Shown in pieces: positions 23,700-35,763 of a stretch of 64,000 nt of DNA. A program made the position numbers and the translations under genes. The DNA comes from Tetmemena sp. SeJ-2015 (lineage: Eukaryota; Ciliophora; Spirotrichea; Sporadotrichida; Oxytrichidae), in NCBI GenBank assembly GCA_027382625.1, contig JAJKFJ010021372.1, positions 1-64,000 of the forward strand, in the 5' to 3' direction. A model generated the notes under the pieces. It ran no database searches, was not told the DNA's origin, and saw nothing but the letters and a program-made list of their open reading frames with translations. The number at the start of each line of letters is the position of its first letter. Positions within the stretch are counted from its first letter, which is position 1.

Positions 23700-25448
23700 A
23701 GATTAAGCTTAAATCAATGTGAAGAACATGTCAAGTTTTAATAGAAAGTAAGGGGTGATATTTATTAGCTGCCAATAGTAAAAGTTTAGGCTTTATTAAA
23801 AGTATGCTACCCCATTGGTTAATCACTCGTCTTAAAAGAGAAATCCTATTAAACGTTAGAGTTTTAATTATTGATTTGAATATTTTATTAAACAAGAATC
23901 ATTATTAGAAATAAATTATATTAATGAATCACTGATCTCTAATCATTATAGCTTGATTCACATCTCTTTTTCAAAATTAGATTTTGATCTTAATCTTACC
24001 AATCTCACTTTAGAGATGCATTAAAGCTCAAGAGAGAATACCAGCCAAAAAATCCAAAGATTAAATTTATATTTATTTATAAGCAGTAGCTGGTTTGGTT
24101 TCATACAAATATAAACTAAATATATTTTTATTTATGTTCATAAGTTAATTTGATTGATTACAAAATATTAATATTTCTCAAATTATTAATTGTACTACCT
24201 ATTTTAGCATCCCATTCTTTTAAAATTCAATAATAAATCCTTCTTAAACTAAACGATAAGCATGGATTTTGAGATGCAAAGGAACCATTCCGAGCATTTA
24301 TTTTACAATTTATACTTTCGTAATTGCCAAGATAATAGAGATGTATTAAAAATGCTTAAGCTAATTTTAAAATACCAATTTAATTTTCTAGCAGACTAAA
24401 GCAATTATTCAAAATTAATACAAGCAAAAATCTTCTTCCTATAAGAAAAAGTAAAATTTTCTTCTATATCTATAAGTAGATTTTCCCTTTTTAATAAGAG
24501 CGATACATTTAGAAGTTATTTCAATAACTTCGAAATGATAGTACCTTGTTTTAAAAATATGTTTCGGCAAAGAATATGGTTAAAAATCTTTAACTAAATG
24601 TGATTTTAATTTAATCAAACAAGAGTTATTCAGATTTATAATTTTTACCCTTCTTTAAGCTGCAAATTGAAAAATTAAATCGCTATGCAATGATTGATGA
24701 AAAAAATATTCCTCTATATCATTATCATTTTACATTTAATCTATTCTAGAAAAAAAGCAATGAATATGTTTTAAAATTTATTTAACCTTCTTTTTTTGAA
24801 CTAAAAATTGCATCTAAACAGTTTAAAGTAAGTTTATGTTTATTAGCTTTAGGTGAGTAATTTTATATTTCTTTTTGAAATTCTGTATTTAATAATACTT
24901 TTTACTTTTATCTCTTTCTAGAAAAGTTTATTAAGTAGATATAAAGCCGATAAATCAAGAATTAATTATAAATTTTTACAAAGGTTTGTTCATATATTTT
25001 AATAAATAATTTTTTTTGCAAATCAATTTAATATTTAAAAAATAACAAAAAAAACTTAAAGAAATTTTTTAATCAAAATTAAAACTAATTGAGCAAAGTA
25101 TTTTAAAATAATTAAAAATAAATTCAAAAAGATAATTTTCTTTCGATATAAATTCGATATTCTTTTTTATTTATACAAAAAAACTTTTATATTTAAAAAT
25201 ATTAGGTAGAAGTTTAATTTTTTAAATATTAGCATGAATTTTAAATTGATATCAATATTTATATCAATAAAAATATAGTTTTTAAAAATATAATTTTGAT
25301 ATATGTAAATTAAAATTAGAAGTGAATATCTTTGAAATTGAAAATTATATTTTCTACTACAAAATTAAATGGAGATGATGCTGCAAGACTAATTATCATC
25401 TTCTCAGTAATTTATCTTTTCATAATTTATGTTCTTAAATCATTTAGG
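23700..25448. other. AT-rich non-genic stretch
   Basis: Low-complexity AT sequence with no coding text and no repeat structure I can recognise. Confidence 0.6.
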
Positions 25449-26640
25449 ATGGCTGATTAAGAATCACTATTTGAATTGCTGCAAAGTAAGAATCTTATTA
25501 TCAGCTCTTTGGAGCAGTAAATTCGAAAGCAAAGATAGGGACTGGCTGCAGTTAAAGATCAAAGAGAAGAAAATATCAATGGATTGAATTTAAGACATAA
25601 AGATATCTAGTCACTCAAGAATAAAATATCCACTATCAATCAACTATTACAGAGAAAATAAGTTTATTTTTAAGATAAGAAAGTATTTATTACCTTTTGC
25701 AATAATCCAAAGCAAAAAGCCTGATCCATTCAAATAGGAGAAGATAGCCTCACTTAAAGAAAAGAATAAAATGCTCTCAAAGAAACTCTAAAGTAAATAA
25801 GCAATAGGATAGGAACTATTAGAAAGTACGACATAAGTAAATAAGACTAGAGTAAACTTAGAGAGCAAAATTAATTTCAACAAATAAAAAATAGAAAAGC
25901 ACCTATTGGACTATGTAATTATAAATTTTTTTAAACTCATAAGACCAGGAGTATTTCAAAGACAAAATATCCGAAAGCTAAAAGTAAATCGAATAGTTGG
26001 AGAAGTAAAACTAAAAACTTTAAAATCAAATTGGAAAGAAGAAGTCTAATACAAGTCATTAGAATAATAATCAAGAAGCTGAAAAGCTAATTCATAAAAT
26101 GAGAGTTGTAAATAATTTGGAGCGAGAGTATTTTGATTCGGCATAATAGATAAAGATGATATGTGACTAGATTTTTAATTTTAGCTTTAGGAATACAAAA
26201 TTAAAACAGAGAGGATCTAAGCTAGATTATAAACGAATTAAGAGTACTTGTACATCACGCTAGGCAGTAATGATTATACCTAAGCTAAATCAGTATGCTT
26301 TGTTTTGTAGTATTTCATTCTCAATTTAAAATCTCAAGCTTAGTATAATTTGATCGAAGGAGATCTAAGCCATTTAATGAGGTAAATTAAAATGATTTTT
26401 TCCTATATGCAACATAAAACATTTTAATTACGATTTTTATTTAGATTTAATGTAATTTTATTTTTTATTTTCTAGAGTCTAATTTTCTATCTTGATAAAA
26501 TTAGTTGTCCTAATTAAACTAATTTAGCTACTATAGATTAATTTGGCTAATAAATTTTTTAATAATCAAATTAATAATTATCATTGATTGCATCTAACTG
26601 TTTAAAGCTAATTAAAAAAAATTTAAATAGCTTAAATAAT
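25449..26640 (+). CDS. Coiled-coil protein
   Basis: ATG at 25449 opens MADQESLFELLQSKN, followed by Gln/Lys/Glu-rich heptad-like text (SSLEQQIRKQRQ, YFKDKISESQKQIEQLEKQN, EAEKLIHKMRVVNNLEREYF). A globular-looking end follows: LGSNDYTQAKSVCFVLQYF, LIEGDLSHLMRQIK. TAA/TAG occur very often as Gln. A likely GT-AG intron lies near 26162-26183, and IESs near 25650-25700 and 25915-25940. No family recognised. It may be the 5' part of the next gene; the about 250 bp between them carry no TGA in the last frame used, so the boundary is uncertain. Confidence 0.55.
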
Positions 26641-26665
26641 ATATTGGTAAAGTGCATCTATAAAA

Positions 26666-29600
26666 ATGAGCTGTGAAGAGATATTTGCAAAAAACGAAGC
26701 AGATTTAAAGCATTCAGATGAAGATATACTTAAACACGCAATAAATGACATGCAAAAAATAGCATAAGATTATTAGAAAAGCTAAAATAGTTTATTCTAA
26801 TTGCAAACAGTCACTGAAGAATTGATATCCAAAGTAGAAGAATTTGAGGACAAACTTATTGATATTATTTACTTCATGATAAGATAGCCAAAGAAATAAA
26901 ACAGAGAGTTAATTATATTGCAGAAAGCAATTCTAAGCAGCTTAGGAAAGCTGATAAAACTAGATTATCATGCCATAAACTAAAATAAGAGATTTATAAA
27001 GTTGAAAATATTGCCTAGAAGTAGCAAGCTCACTAGTCTAGTGATGTTTAAAGTCTTAAAGAAAAAATAAATAGTAGCTACCTTGAGTGTGAAGAGTGTT
27101 ACAATAATTTTGCGATCATAACATTTGTAAATATTAGAAATGTCTATATTTACTTACTTTGAATTATTGTAGTTGGAAAATTGAGCTTAAATCTAAGAAA
27201 CTTACAGAAAATAAGATAATTATCTAAATAAGAAGGTGTAATCAAAGAGCTAACTAGACTAAGGGATCAAATAGATTTTGATAGCTTGAGTTTAAATGAA
27301 GCTACAAGTAGAGTAAGAGCATTATAATCTTTGTTCAATAAAATCCTGAAAGATCTTTCTTCTAATGGAGGTATGTAAAAATTTAATGAGCGAAATTAGA
27401 AAGATATTTTTGAATATTACAGCAATGATCAAATAATAAAGCCTAGAGAAAAGTAAAAGCAATAACTTATCAAGAAGATCATCTCAGAATGAAATGAACA
27501 TTGAGAATAAATATATTTTAATTTAAAAAGAATGTTAATGACATGAGCCTGCTGTCCATGGATAGTGATTCCTATAAGGGTTCACCTCTCAATCAAGCTG
27601 AACCTGATATAATTGAACAGGAAGATGAAGATATATAAGAATCTAGTATTTTGAGTAAATCCATTAACATGCATTCTAAACAGAATTAAGTGAAAATCAG
27701 GAAAATCATTGAAAAAGATATTTTAAACTTAATATTTATAATTTTTTATTGTATTAAAAAATGTTTAACTGTAATTGATTTAACGTTAATCTTTTAATTG
27801 CTAAAATTTATCTTATTAAAGAATCCCATTTATTTTCTATCTTATTATACTAATCATTTTTTAAAATAAGGCAGAATAATTTGTTTGTAGATTTAATAAG
27901 GAATAACAATTTTATTTTTTTAAAAAATTACCATTAACTTGCTTATTCAATTTAGGATTCTAATATGATTTAATGATCGAATATCCCTTTACCTTAACTA
28001 AAAATATTTTAGGCGTTGAGAAGGAATTGTAAAAATTGGATCAGCAGCTTAACTAACAAATATTCCTGATATAAACAGTAAAAAAAGGATCAAACCATGC
28101 TCCTTAATTAAAAATTAATTTCATAAAATATTATTTAATGACAAGAGCTTTAATGATTACGAGAAAAAGAAAGAAGCTGCTAATTTCAATTCAGAAATGG
28201 ACAAAAATTCATCCAAGCTCTAAACATTTAATGATGAAAGGGAGTAGTTGTGGCAAAGATTTGCTACTCTTTAACTATCTAGAAATTTAAATGATTACCC
28301 AAAGGAAAATTTATAATTATTTATAAGGCAGAATATGAGCAACTTAGGTAGAACATAAATTAACTTATGTTGAGATTAGAAGATGAAGTTTTAGAAGAAG
28401 TCCACTATACTAAAAATTTGATTGAAATAAGTTTATATTTTAATTATGAGATTAAACTTTGTGAAAAATCTTTTTATTGAGAGTCTGTTATACAATTGAG
28501 AATTTCTATAAAGATCGCTAATAACTACGATGTAAGCCTGTAATATTCTGCTAAGATATTTAATATATCAGGGTTTTAAATATTAACAAAGTTATGTTAG
28601 GATTTTAACTCTTTCTATAGAAGTCATACTAGAAAATAAGTTCTGTTTTCTGATTAACATGAGTGGACCACTTTTTATATTTAGTCAGTAGGATAAAATA
28701 GATTTTTTTAAATCAATTTAACTATAATTCCTCAAAGATATCCTTGGGAATTTACAGTCATCATTTAAATTTGAATCAAAATCTCGTTTATTTATCAGTA
28801 CAGAAATTGAGAATAAAATATTTTTCTCCATTATTTTTCTAACTTATTTTCATTTTGATTTCAACCATATTGCTATCAAGTGAACTTATAATTTATTTAT
28901 ACTTTAAACTAGAAAATAATTCAAAAGTATAAAACTAAGAAGCAGGTTCTTTTAGAAACAATAGATTAGGTTAAGCTAAAGAATGAAGATCTCTCCCAAA
29001 TATAGAAAGATTGCGAAAAGGTGTTTCACATTTTGAATAACTTGGAAATCTAACTTCAGAAAATAGGGCAGCCTCAGAAACTTCCAAATTAAAAATAATC
29101 TTTATATAATTATGAGGATTAGGAGATTTACAAAAACTTAGAGGCGCTTATGATATAAGTACGATAAAATTGATATAAAATTCATGCATATTTTAAATCA
29201 GTCAGAGCTATCTGAGTTGAAAAACGAGGCTTAAGCAATTGTTCTAGTTATTGAAAACAATCATAAGGATGTTTCTTTCTATGAGACGAAAGTTGTCAAA
29301 ACATTGAAGATATTTATTTAAGATAGAGGAACTGACCAAGTTGCTGTCTAAGATAGAGCCAAAGATTCTCAAACTCAGTGAAGTTAATCTCCATGTAGAA
29401 ACCCAAGTGAGAGAACTATAGGTAAACGCAGAGTCTTTCATTTAGAAAACTAGGAAAATCAGATACTATGAAATGACCAATCTGCTCCAAGAGTCTAATT
29501 CCTTAGTTGAAGATTAATTAGACCCTCTTCTTACGAGTGTTAACAAAACCCTCAGCGAATTCAAAGTATATCTACAGTCTCTCACTGGACAAATTGTATT

Positions 29601-32600
29601 TAAATATATTTTATAATAGCTAGCCAAGATTTGATATTCCTAGACATCGATTAGAAACTATCTGATACACAAATGTTTGAGTCAAACAGGGATTCTCTTG
29701 TCTCTGGTTTGTAATTACAGAAATCTAAACTATCTATACTTGACAGAAAGAAGTTCACAATTGAGGAGTCAAGATCGATTTTAGAGGAAACTAAAACAGT
29801 ATATCGAAAGATAGAATAAGATATTGAATAGTTGAAGGATTTTAAGATCAAAGAATTAAATCATTCTTATTTAATCAAGTTAGAGAGATTATTTAAGGAG
29901 TATATTGATACTAATGACGAGGAAATGAGGAGATAGAAACTAAATAGGTCAATTAATAAGCTTTAGACTGAGAATGAAAACTTGGAGTTAACGGTGTAAA
30001 ATTTATTAGACTATGTCCAGGATGAAATAAAATAGTTCAACAAAGTTCATGCTTCTATATTAACTAGTATATATGAATTAAATATTTTATCTAGTCCAGA
30101 CTACATAGATCTTTATATTTTTAGCCAAGCACTCTAAGTATGATAAGTAAAGAAGAAGAATCCAAGAATTTAATATATCCTTAATTTAAATTTGAGTTAG
30201 AAACATAGAAGTTTAAAGATCGTTTAGATTAGTACATCTCGAACAAGCGAAAGATAAAAGGCTTAGATAGTTCAATAAATCAAGATATAAGTTTGAAAGA
30301 GATGAGAATTGTTCTTACTGGGATAGAAGATGCAAACTACAATTTGATTATCCTGTAGAGAGACTTAGAAGAAATTTATCTAAGCTTGCAAAGGAAAAGA
30401 GTGAAAGTAGCAGATGCAGATATTCCAAGGGTAATCTAAATGAGAAGTAAAGAGATTGAGAAATTTAAAGAAGAATTTAATAAACTCTTAAAATTCTGGA
30501 AGAAGTAGAATAACAATATCAAGAAAGATCTTTCGATTCCAACCAAGACAAATTTAATTATATGTTCTTAATTCTCTCCAGAGAAGCTAGGTTAGATGCA
30601 AAGGACTCTAGCGGAAATGAGAGATAGATCTTAGAAATTAAAAACAGATTCAGAAGATATTGAGAGGAAGGTTAAGTAAATAAAAAACACAGAGCTGAAG
30701 TACTAAAATAGGAGGATAAATCTGTCAAAGAGCAAGTTAAATTGAGATATGACTATATTTAGCTCAGTGCAATCATTGAAGAGTTATCTAAAGCTCAAAA
30801 GCAGCTTAAGTTCCTCCAATCTTAGCTTTCTGATTACAATTTGACTCTTTTAGCAAAGCTTAGTTAAATCAGTTCTCTAGATGTTGAAAAGAAACTTAAG
30901 AGATTGATTCAATCTGTTACTGATGTTCTGAATAATGAGTAGCATAATTGGTTTAGGTAATTTAAATTTTTAGCGAGTAAGATCAGTATAAGCAGGCGGC
31001 ATTAAACTTATCTCAGATTATCTGTAAGGATACACCTCCAGCGACCCTGATGAAGAATTCTTCACCGTTCTCTAGTCTGAGTGTAGAGATATTGTAAACG
31101 ATTACAACCTGCAAAGCAGACAATTTGAACAGATAGTGAGTGATGCTAATTCTCTTCTTTCTAATATAACTCAAAGGAGAAGTCTACTTTCTATAATTAA
31201 GGAAATGTTTTATGTTTTTATTCTGATGGTAGAATAAGTGAAAATGAGCTAGAGGGTGTTAATGATACAGTCAGTAGATTGGAAATAAAGGCTGGAAAAC
31301 TCAAGCAGCAAAGGAAAGATCTTGAGCTGCAACTTCTACAGAGCAGAGAAAGACTTGCCTACCATGACGTTGATTAGAAACTAGGTCGGAGGAGGCAAGA
31401 GATAGAAGAACTGGAAAGGATAATTGGAGATATTTTAATGGATGTTAGTAGTATTCAAGAGAGACTCATGGCTGACTTGGAGTTCTGCTAGAATTCTCAT
31501 AAATTTATTTATTCAGGAGAGAGTAGATACAATTTCTACGCTGAGAAACTTTCTAAGCTTGTTGACTAGGCGGGGAATGTTTCTAATACAGCAAGTGATA
31601 TAAATGAGCAGAGAATCGAGATAGAATAGAACATAGAATTTGTTCTTAAGAGCTCTCAAGTAGCTTATTCTTAAAATCATCGTACTTATTTAAGTTTAAT
31701 TAGCTCCTATGATGTTGAACAGAGAATCTCTGGCTTGGAATAGAATCTAGTCTTTAAGAAATAAATTTAAAAGACTCTCAAGCAAATTCAGTAACTTAAT
31801 TAAATTTTTAAACTCCATTCTTAAGTAAAAACACTGTTCACTCAAACTAACCAAGCACTAGCACAAGCCAACTGAGTAAATTTTCAAACCTCCTCCTGGA
31901 GGAGATGAGGTAGATAAAATGCTTTCTGAGATCTTAAACAGACTGGGTTTCTATATTCCTATCAAGAAGTTAGGAGGTGGTTACTATAACTTCGGAACTA
32001 AGAAAATCTACTGCAAGATCATAAACGGGAAACTGGTAGTAAGAGTGGGTGGAGGTTATATGGGCATAGAGGAATTCATAGTTCAGCATGGCTAATTAGA
32101 ACTAGAGAGATTGAATTCACAAGCAGTAGTTGAGCAAAGGATGAAAGAGAAGGACGAGCTGAGAATCGGAAAGGCAAGACTCAAAACTGCTGCAGCTGCT
32201 GGAAGAGAGAAATAGAAGAACTTAATGGATAAAGGATCAAGGACTGGCAGTCCAAATGCTATGAAACAGAATGCCAGTCTGGATGAGGAGGAAGAAGTAA
32301 AAGTCAGGCAACTTAATCATGGATCAGACGATGAGACACAAGACAAGACTTCATCTATGATAAATTATTTAATCTAGAGCGTTTGGAAACTAGCCCAATA
32401 CCTCATCATTGTCCATAAAATATGCCAATCTCAAACCCTAAATAAAGAAGACCAAAGCTGGAGGCAGTAAAGCAAGACAAGAAGAAGGCAACACCATTCA
32501 GAGCTAATACTACTTAGCTGCTACTCCCAAGAGAAGACTTAACTCACCCTCTTCAACTTCTAAGTCTGACTAAGATGACTCTTACTCCATGGGTGGAGGA

Positions 32601-32756
32601 TCAGTTGGAGGAGCTTCTGCTTCTAATAAGAGTGTGGCTGTCAGATCTGCTTTGAACAAGTAAGGTTAAATAAGTGAGAACGGCAATCTTAGTAAACTTA
32701 ATGCGCCTGATTCCAGCTTCCTCAAAAAGGGATTGGCGAATCTCCCTAAAAAGTGA
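26666..32756 (+). CDS. Giant coiled-coil protein with C-terminal GAR domain
   Basis: ATG 26666 opens MSCEEIFAKNEADLKHSDED. About 5 kb of coiled coil follow (AKEIKQRVNYIAESNSKQL; VIKELTRLRDQIDFDSLSLN; FNDYEKKKEAANFNSEMD; LLETIDQVKLKNEDLSQIQK). Near 31,930-32,100 lies a GAS2-related (GAR) domain: KKLGGGYYNFGTKKIYCKI then GKLVVRVGGGYMGIEEFIV. In other eukaryotes this domain binds microtubules, as in spectraplakins and GAS2. The C-terminus is Ser/Lys-rich, like GAS2-family tails, and ends at TGA 32754-32756. IESs of 286 bp and 489 bp are placed by pointers with frame restored, which shows these segments are one gene. A role in the microtubule cortex is inferred from the GAR domain. No calponin-homology domain is visible. 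Confidence 0.78.
27726..28011. other. IES of 286 bp, pointer ATATTTTA
   Basis: The 8-bp pointer ATATTTTA is at 27718-27725 and 28004-28011. Joining gives KIIEKDILGVEKELQKLDQQ in frame. AT-rich, no coding. Confidence 0.88.
28431..28919. other. IES of 489 bp, pointer AAATAA
   Basis: AAATAA at 28425-28430 and 28914-28919. Joining gives TKNLIEIIQKYKTKKQVLLE, continuous coiled coil in frame. The interior shows nothing recognisable. Confidence 0.87.
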
Positions 32757-32865
32757 AATGATGGATCATTAACATTTAATTTCTATTTTATTTTTTTATA
32801 ATGGATTAGAATATAATGTTGTATTTTTTATTTGCTAATTATAATTTATATAGAAATTAAAATAA

Positions 32866-34299
32866 TCAATTGTATGAGTCTGAAGAATCGTAAGAATCAT
32901 TGACGAAATCATTTGCTTTGCTCTTGAATTCGTATATTTCTGTTATATATGATTCTGTAGTTTATAATTATTGGCACTGCCTATATTTTAATACTGCTCC
33001 TCTTCAAAAAGAGACTATGAAGTAAACTCCATGTCTTTCAACTTATCGAATGTCAATAACTCAGTCCTCATTATCTCGTCTATTTTAAATATGAATGATA
33101 TATTTCAAATAATTTTATCATATTTTGCTTGAGATGTCATCACATTCCCTCTCTAACTCGTCTTTCATAAGTGCAAGAGAGGAAGATATAGTTTGAAACA
33201 TCTGATCACTCTTCTTCAATAAAATTATTTACTCTTAAGTCCCTATGTCTAAGGAGCAACTTGCAAAGGCTTGAACTTGTTAGTAGAGGCTTGCTGCATA
33301 GTGGCAACTGAGCTATCAAAGATGTTGCTGTCGATCTAAGGATGAGATGGGTACATCAAGTTGCTAAATTAAGGAGACGCAAGAAGCTTTTCAGTCAAAA
33401 ATAAAGATTATTTGCTCAGTCGATGTCTCACTAATTGCAGGTAAATTGTTGGATTATCTCTACTCTCTATCTTCATTCTACTAGCTGAAGTACCTGTTAT
33501 GATTATTTGGAACCCCCTTGCCATCATTCTAGGGATAGGCTGAATCTCCTGAGCCGAGGAAGAAGCCATTTACTGAATTGAATTGCTACTTCCCAAGGAC
33601 TGCTGTTGCACTATTCTACTAACTGCTTCCAATTTAATTGAGTTCCTAATTCAAGTGGCTGAACTGGTCTTTTAAACTTAGCTCAGAAAATAGAGATGGC
33701 AGGTTCTAGTCATTTTTGCTTAACTCTTAAGTGGTTTATTTAAATTGAGAGCTCTCACTCTATAACTAATCCTGATAAGAAGAAGCTGGGTTGTAGTATG
33801 AATTCAAGTTAGAAAGTAATTGCTGAGGGGCCAATCGCTCTTTCTCAGACAGCTGGTCACTCTGCTTTAAAGAAATGTAATAGATATATGATTAGCTTGA
33901 CTCTTGACTTGGATCTGGACTGGTCTTTTCCGACAGTATACTCTTAGTTAAAATTCGTTTATTTGAAGTTAAAATAAAACTATATACTTTCAGTAAAAAG
34001 TTTTCCTTTCCAGAGAGTTTGTTTTCCTGCTGAATTTGGAATTCCTTGAAGCTTGATTTCATTTGTTGAGGGTTGATTTGGATGGAATCACTCAAGTCCA
34101 AGTCAATGTAATAAAAGAAAATAATTATTAAATCACTCTGCTTAGAATTAGAGTTGAGTGGTAGATCCTTATAGTTTGCTTTACCCTCAGCTCTGAGAGT
34201 ACTATTCCCAGAGTTCCCTAAGTTCTATGAGGCAGCCATGTTCTTGGCTTTGAGGATCTCATTTTGTATTTCTTAGAGCAATTTTAAACTGTTTGACAT
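32866..34299 (-). CDS. Gln/Ser-rich hypothetical protein
   Basis: ATG 34299 opens MSNSLKLLQEIQNEILKAKN, followed by SGNSTLRAEGKANYKDLPLN, SFKEFQIQQENKLSGKENF, SDQLSEKERLAPQQLLSNL, GKQQFNSVNGFFLGSGDSAY, SSLALMKDELERECDD and the end FKSKANDFVNDSYDSSDSYN, with TGA 32866-32868. Very rich in Gln and Ser with some coiled-coil potential. Frame changes (for example about 34100-34130, 33930-33990, 33070-33130) point to several IESs. It is convergent with the GAR-domain gene, with stop codons 110 bp apart. No family recognised. Confidence 0.6.
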
Positions 34300-34625
34300 C
34301 TTGTTGAAATAATTCAAATTCAAAATTAACTTTATAATTTTAGATATCCACTCAAAGAATATATTTTAATGGTTTGGTATGATTAGTGAAGTGGAATTGA
34401 AGTATATGATTATGTGCTGTTGATTAAAGTGAGTATGCCTCTTGATTTAAATAATTAATTTAGAGCAAATCCAAACAAATTCTAACAACCATCATCATGC
34501 ACAAAAAACCATACTCATTCAACAAAGGATTAAACATATTCTTAAAGCATAATTTAAATTATGCTCATTTTTCTTATCTTTTAATATTATAGCTCCTTAA
34601 AATTTATTTATAATAAGTTTATAAA

Positions 34626-34900
34626 TTGCCTCTACTGAAGCTAAGCATTCTAGGGTTCATAGTAGGCCACTTGGTAACTCCCTCTCAGCAGCAATCCTTG
34701 AGTGCTAAAATTATTATTATTTATGCTGGTTATGGTGAGTCCTCATCGACTACTTTGGGGAGTGGTTAAAACTCCTCAGGATCTGCATCGTCATCAGAAC
34801 AGAAATCAACTATTGATGTATCCACTAAAACTGAAAGAGTCGATTTCTTCTCATAAAAAAATTATTTTATTGTTCTCAGCTTATTTAGAGGTAAGTTAGA
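34626..34900 (+). CDS. Secretory-leader-like coding fragment
   Basis: An open stretch reads KLPLLKLSILGFIVGHLVTP (a signal-peptide-like helix), then a Ser/Thr/Gly-rich linker (YGESSSTTLGSGQNSSGSAS; SEQKSTIDVSTKTE). It stays open to about 34900 and has no obvious ATG in frame. It lies upstream of three gamma-glutamyl hydrolase genes, which are secreted or lysosomal enzymes in other organisms, so it may be the first coding segment of the next gene. That link is a guess. Confidence 0.35.
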
Positions 34901-35342
34901 TAAATAGAGTGAAAATTCTAAGATTTACAATAATATGGCTTCGAAAAAGAAAATGGAGTGTCAAAAATACTTTGGTCAAAAATTATCAGTTTTCTGCCTT
35001 TCTTTTTTGCAGAGTTGATATCAATCAAATTATTTTAAAATAAAAATACATTTTAAAATAGAAATATAATTATTTAATAATTTATCCTACTATTATCTTA
35101 GAATTATAGGATTTTTTTGTTTTATTTTAAATCTTCGTTTAAAATTAGTTCCTATAATATTTCAAATTCATTAAAGCTATCTTAACTGAAAAGCATTAAA
35201 AATCAATTAAATTAAGAGAAGGGATCTTTTTTTGTTATATTTTATTAGAGGTTTAATTTTAAGTTTATTATCTATCAGTATTTGTATAATAATTTGTGTA
35301 GAACTTGAAGCTGCAATCGGATTCACTACCATAAATATTATT

Positions 35343-35660
35343 TTAGTATGAAAAATAATGAAGAAAGAATATAAAAATATTTTTATTTGTTTATACTTTA
35401 ATAAGATCCACTTAAATTGAAATATTTATCGGCGGATGAGCTAAGCAAGCATCCATATTTTAGTTTAAGCTAGAAGGATTTAGTAATTAAATGGAATAAA
35501 ATTAAGACTCTACTCATTCAAAATACTCCCCAAATGATTTCCTAACTCAGGACTTGTAGCTGTTGTCAAACTCTCAGGTATCGTCATACGCATCTTCAAC
35601 CTCCTCAAATTCTCAGTCTAGCTCAAAACTCTCCTATTACACAAAATATTTTCATGTAAG
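35343..35660 (+). CDS. Protein-kinase C-terminal fragment with Ser-rich tail
   Basis: Reads QQDPLKLKYLSADELSKHPY followed by F, which matches the end of kinase domains (DPxxRxxAxELLxHPxF). A Gln/Ser-rich tail in the next frame follows (DSTHSKYSPNDFLTQDL, SSYASSTSSNSQSSSKLS). No catalytic lobe is found upstream. This is either a stray coding segment of a kinase whose other parts lie elsewhere, or a relic. Confidence 0.4.
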
Positions 35661-35763
35661 AAATACAAATTATATTATATGTCGATTCATCAATTAAATT
35701 ATTTCTAAATTAATTTATGAATAATTCTCTTCAGAGTCTTATTTTTATTTGAGTGCAATCAAA

